The position numbers and the translations under genes were made by a program. Positions 63,062 to 64,000 of a stretch of DNA of 64,000 bases are shown piece by piece. Source of the DNA: G965267425 sp965267425 (lineage in GTDB: Bacteria; Bacteroidota; Bacteroidia; Flavobacteriales_E; Vicingaceae); the NCBI GenBank assembly GCA_965267425.1, contig OZ253959.1:186001-250000 (forward strand). Reading direction: 5' to 3'. Numbering within the stretch: the stretch's first letter is position 1; every line of letters starts with the position of its first letter. The notes under the pieces were generated by a model. The model searched no databases. It had not been told where the DNA came from and saw nothing but the letters and a program-made list of their open reading frames with translations.

Positions 63062-64000
63062 ATTCGAACCTCCTGCAGGATCAAATATAATCCTGAACCA
63101 AGCACCGTTTCTGTTTTCATACTCCATGGTTCCCGATAATTGTTCCGTAAGTGACGTTACTATTTCCAGTCCTAATCGAGCATCATTTTTTAAATCAAAA
63201 TCCATGGGCAATCCTGGGCCTGAATCCGTAACCGTCAATTCCATTTTTCCATCTTTGATTTGTTGAATCTGAATTCGAATGATATCTGAACCATTGTTTG
63301 ACATTCCGTACTTGAAAGAATTAGAAACCAACTCATTAACGATTAGACCAATGTTGATGGAATCATCGATATTCAAGCGAATATTTTGAGCTTCTACCAT
63401 GACTTTTGGGTTGTCTCTGTCATGTGTATATGCACTTGAAATGGCATAAATCAATTCTTGAAAGTACTCCTGCAAATTAACATGGGCAATGGTTTCTGAT
63501 AAATACAACATATTGTGTACCAATGCCATGGCATGTATGCGATTCTGGCTTTTTCGAAAAACTTCAATTGCCTTTGTATCCTCAATGGTATTGGATTGAA
63601 TGTTTAACAGGCTCGTAATAATTTGCAAATTATTCTTGACCCTATGATGTAATTCCTTTAAAAGTAAAGTCTTCTCACCGAGTGCTTTTTCCAATTCTTG
63701 GTTGTTTTCAATCAATTGAGCTTTTTGCTTGATCAAGACTTTTGTTTGATCCTTGATTTGCTTGTCCAAAGAAGATTTCTGATTGGTTAAATAGCGGATT
63801 CTCAATTGGTGAATTCCTACAGTCATCATCACGGTCAATAAGGCAACTAGTGAATAGAACCACCAACTTCGATAAAAAGGGGAAATCAGTTCAAAGGTGT
63901 AATTACTTTTTGTTGAACTCCAGGGGCCAATTCCATACCTGGCTTGTAGTTTAAGGTTATATTTTCCTCCCGGAAGATTGCTATAAGTCATTTTATTGAT
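63050..64000 (-). CDS. Sensor histidine kinase, HisKA_2/HWE-like, N-terminus outside the window
   Basis: The frame runs off the right edge (codons for INK precede the ATG at 63991), so about 316 codons of the C-terminal part are present. The visible N-terminus (TYSNLPGGKYNLKLQARYG) is the end of a Y_Y_Y-type module, which usually follows a beta-propeller sensor. A transmembrane segment (SWWFYSLVALLTVMMTVGIH) and a coiled coil come next, then the phospho-acceptor box KELHHRVKNNLQIITSLLN, as in HisKA_2 kinases, and an ATPase domain with VNELVSNSFKYG and DSGPGLP. It overlaps the sigma-54 activator by 12 bp in convergent orientation. Ligand unknown. Confidence 0.85.
   Translation of the reverse strand: MNKMTYSNLPGGKYNLKLQARYGIGPWSSTKSNYTFELISPFYRSWWFYSLVALLTVMMTVGIHQLRIRYLTNQKSSLDKQIKDQTKVLIKQKAQLIENNQELEKALGEKTLLLKELHHRVKNNLQIITSLLNIQSNTIEDTKAIEVFRKSQNRIHAMALVHNMLYLSETIAHVNLQEYFQELIYAISSAYTHDRDNPKVMVEAQNIRLNIDDSINIGLIVNELVSNSFKYGMSNNGSDIIRIQIQQIKDGKMELTVTDSGPGLPMDFDLKNDARLGLEIVTSLTEQLSGTMEYENRNGAWFRIIFDPAGGSNSIR

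Overview
The window looks like chromosomal DNA of a marine- or freshwater-type Bacteroidota (Flavobacteriales-like; genus not determinable from sequence alone). The signs are AT-rich DNA, several secreted proteins ending in type IX secretion (T9SS) sorting domains, promoter boxes of the TAnnTTTG type, a SiaC-like protein, a DUF2652 protein, very large Bacteroidota-style RHS proteins, and frequent TTG/GTG starts. One RNA gene was found, a tRNA-Arg(CCT). No CRISPR array, rRNA, intact insertion sequence, phage or replication origin was seen.

Layout. 1-8.9 kb is housekeeping: the end of a phenylacetyl-CoA oxygenase operon (paaC, paaD), queD, a large AsmA-like protein, an RluB-type pseudouridine synthase, YraN, a DUF4412-like exported protein, an LD-carboxypeptidase and methionyl-tRNA synthetase. 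8.9-9.2 kb holds tRNA-Arg, whose last 14 bases plus 9 flanking bases are repeated 166 bp downstream around a long imperfect hairpin, an att-site-like scar. 9.2-14.6 kb is a five-gene operon resembling the Gram-positive dlt system (DltA-like adenylating enzyme, GNAT, DltC-like carrier protein, MBOAT acyltransferase, membrane-anchored SGNH-like protein). 14.6-18.0 kb holds a beta-propeller T9SS protein and a DUF2652-SRPBCC protein. 18.2-22.7 kb is a tripartite export operon (ABC transporter with a degenerate ATPase, HlyD-type adaptor, TolC-type channel). 23.0-25.2 kb holds a GDP-mannose 3,5-epimerase-like enzyme and a glycosyltransferase.

25.9-29.0 kb is a metal-handling operon of three cysteine-rich products ending in a TonB receptor. 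29.0-31.0 kb holds a SiaC-like protein and an exported protein of unknown function. 31.0-33.5 kb is an ECF sigma factor operon whose second gene encodes an unusual inner-membrane segment plus beta-barrel protein. 33.6-34.7 kb is an orphan protease propeptide. 35.1-51.1 kb is the most striking region: a DNRLRE-domain protein, two tandem giant RHS-family proteins (about 2170 and 2680 aa), a C-terminal zincin-like (HEYVH) tip behind the RHS core, and an overlapping small exported protein that is a candidate immunity gene.

51.2-54.5 kb holds two tandem, mutually similar T9SS cargo proteins. 54.5-60.1 kb is mostly housekeeping (DUF5655, Spy-like, MmcQ/YjbR, cyclase family, HemW, histidine kinase, diacylglycerol-kinase family). 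60.6-63.1 kb encodes a PAS-PAS-GAF sigma-54 activator preceded by a well-spaced sigma-54 promoter and a perfect 10-bp inverted repeat, suggesting autoregulation. The window ends inside a HisKA_2-type sensor kinase. The best candidates for a little-described system are the RHS/zincin/immunity locus and the dlt-like operon in an organism with no teichoic acid.
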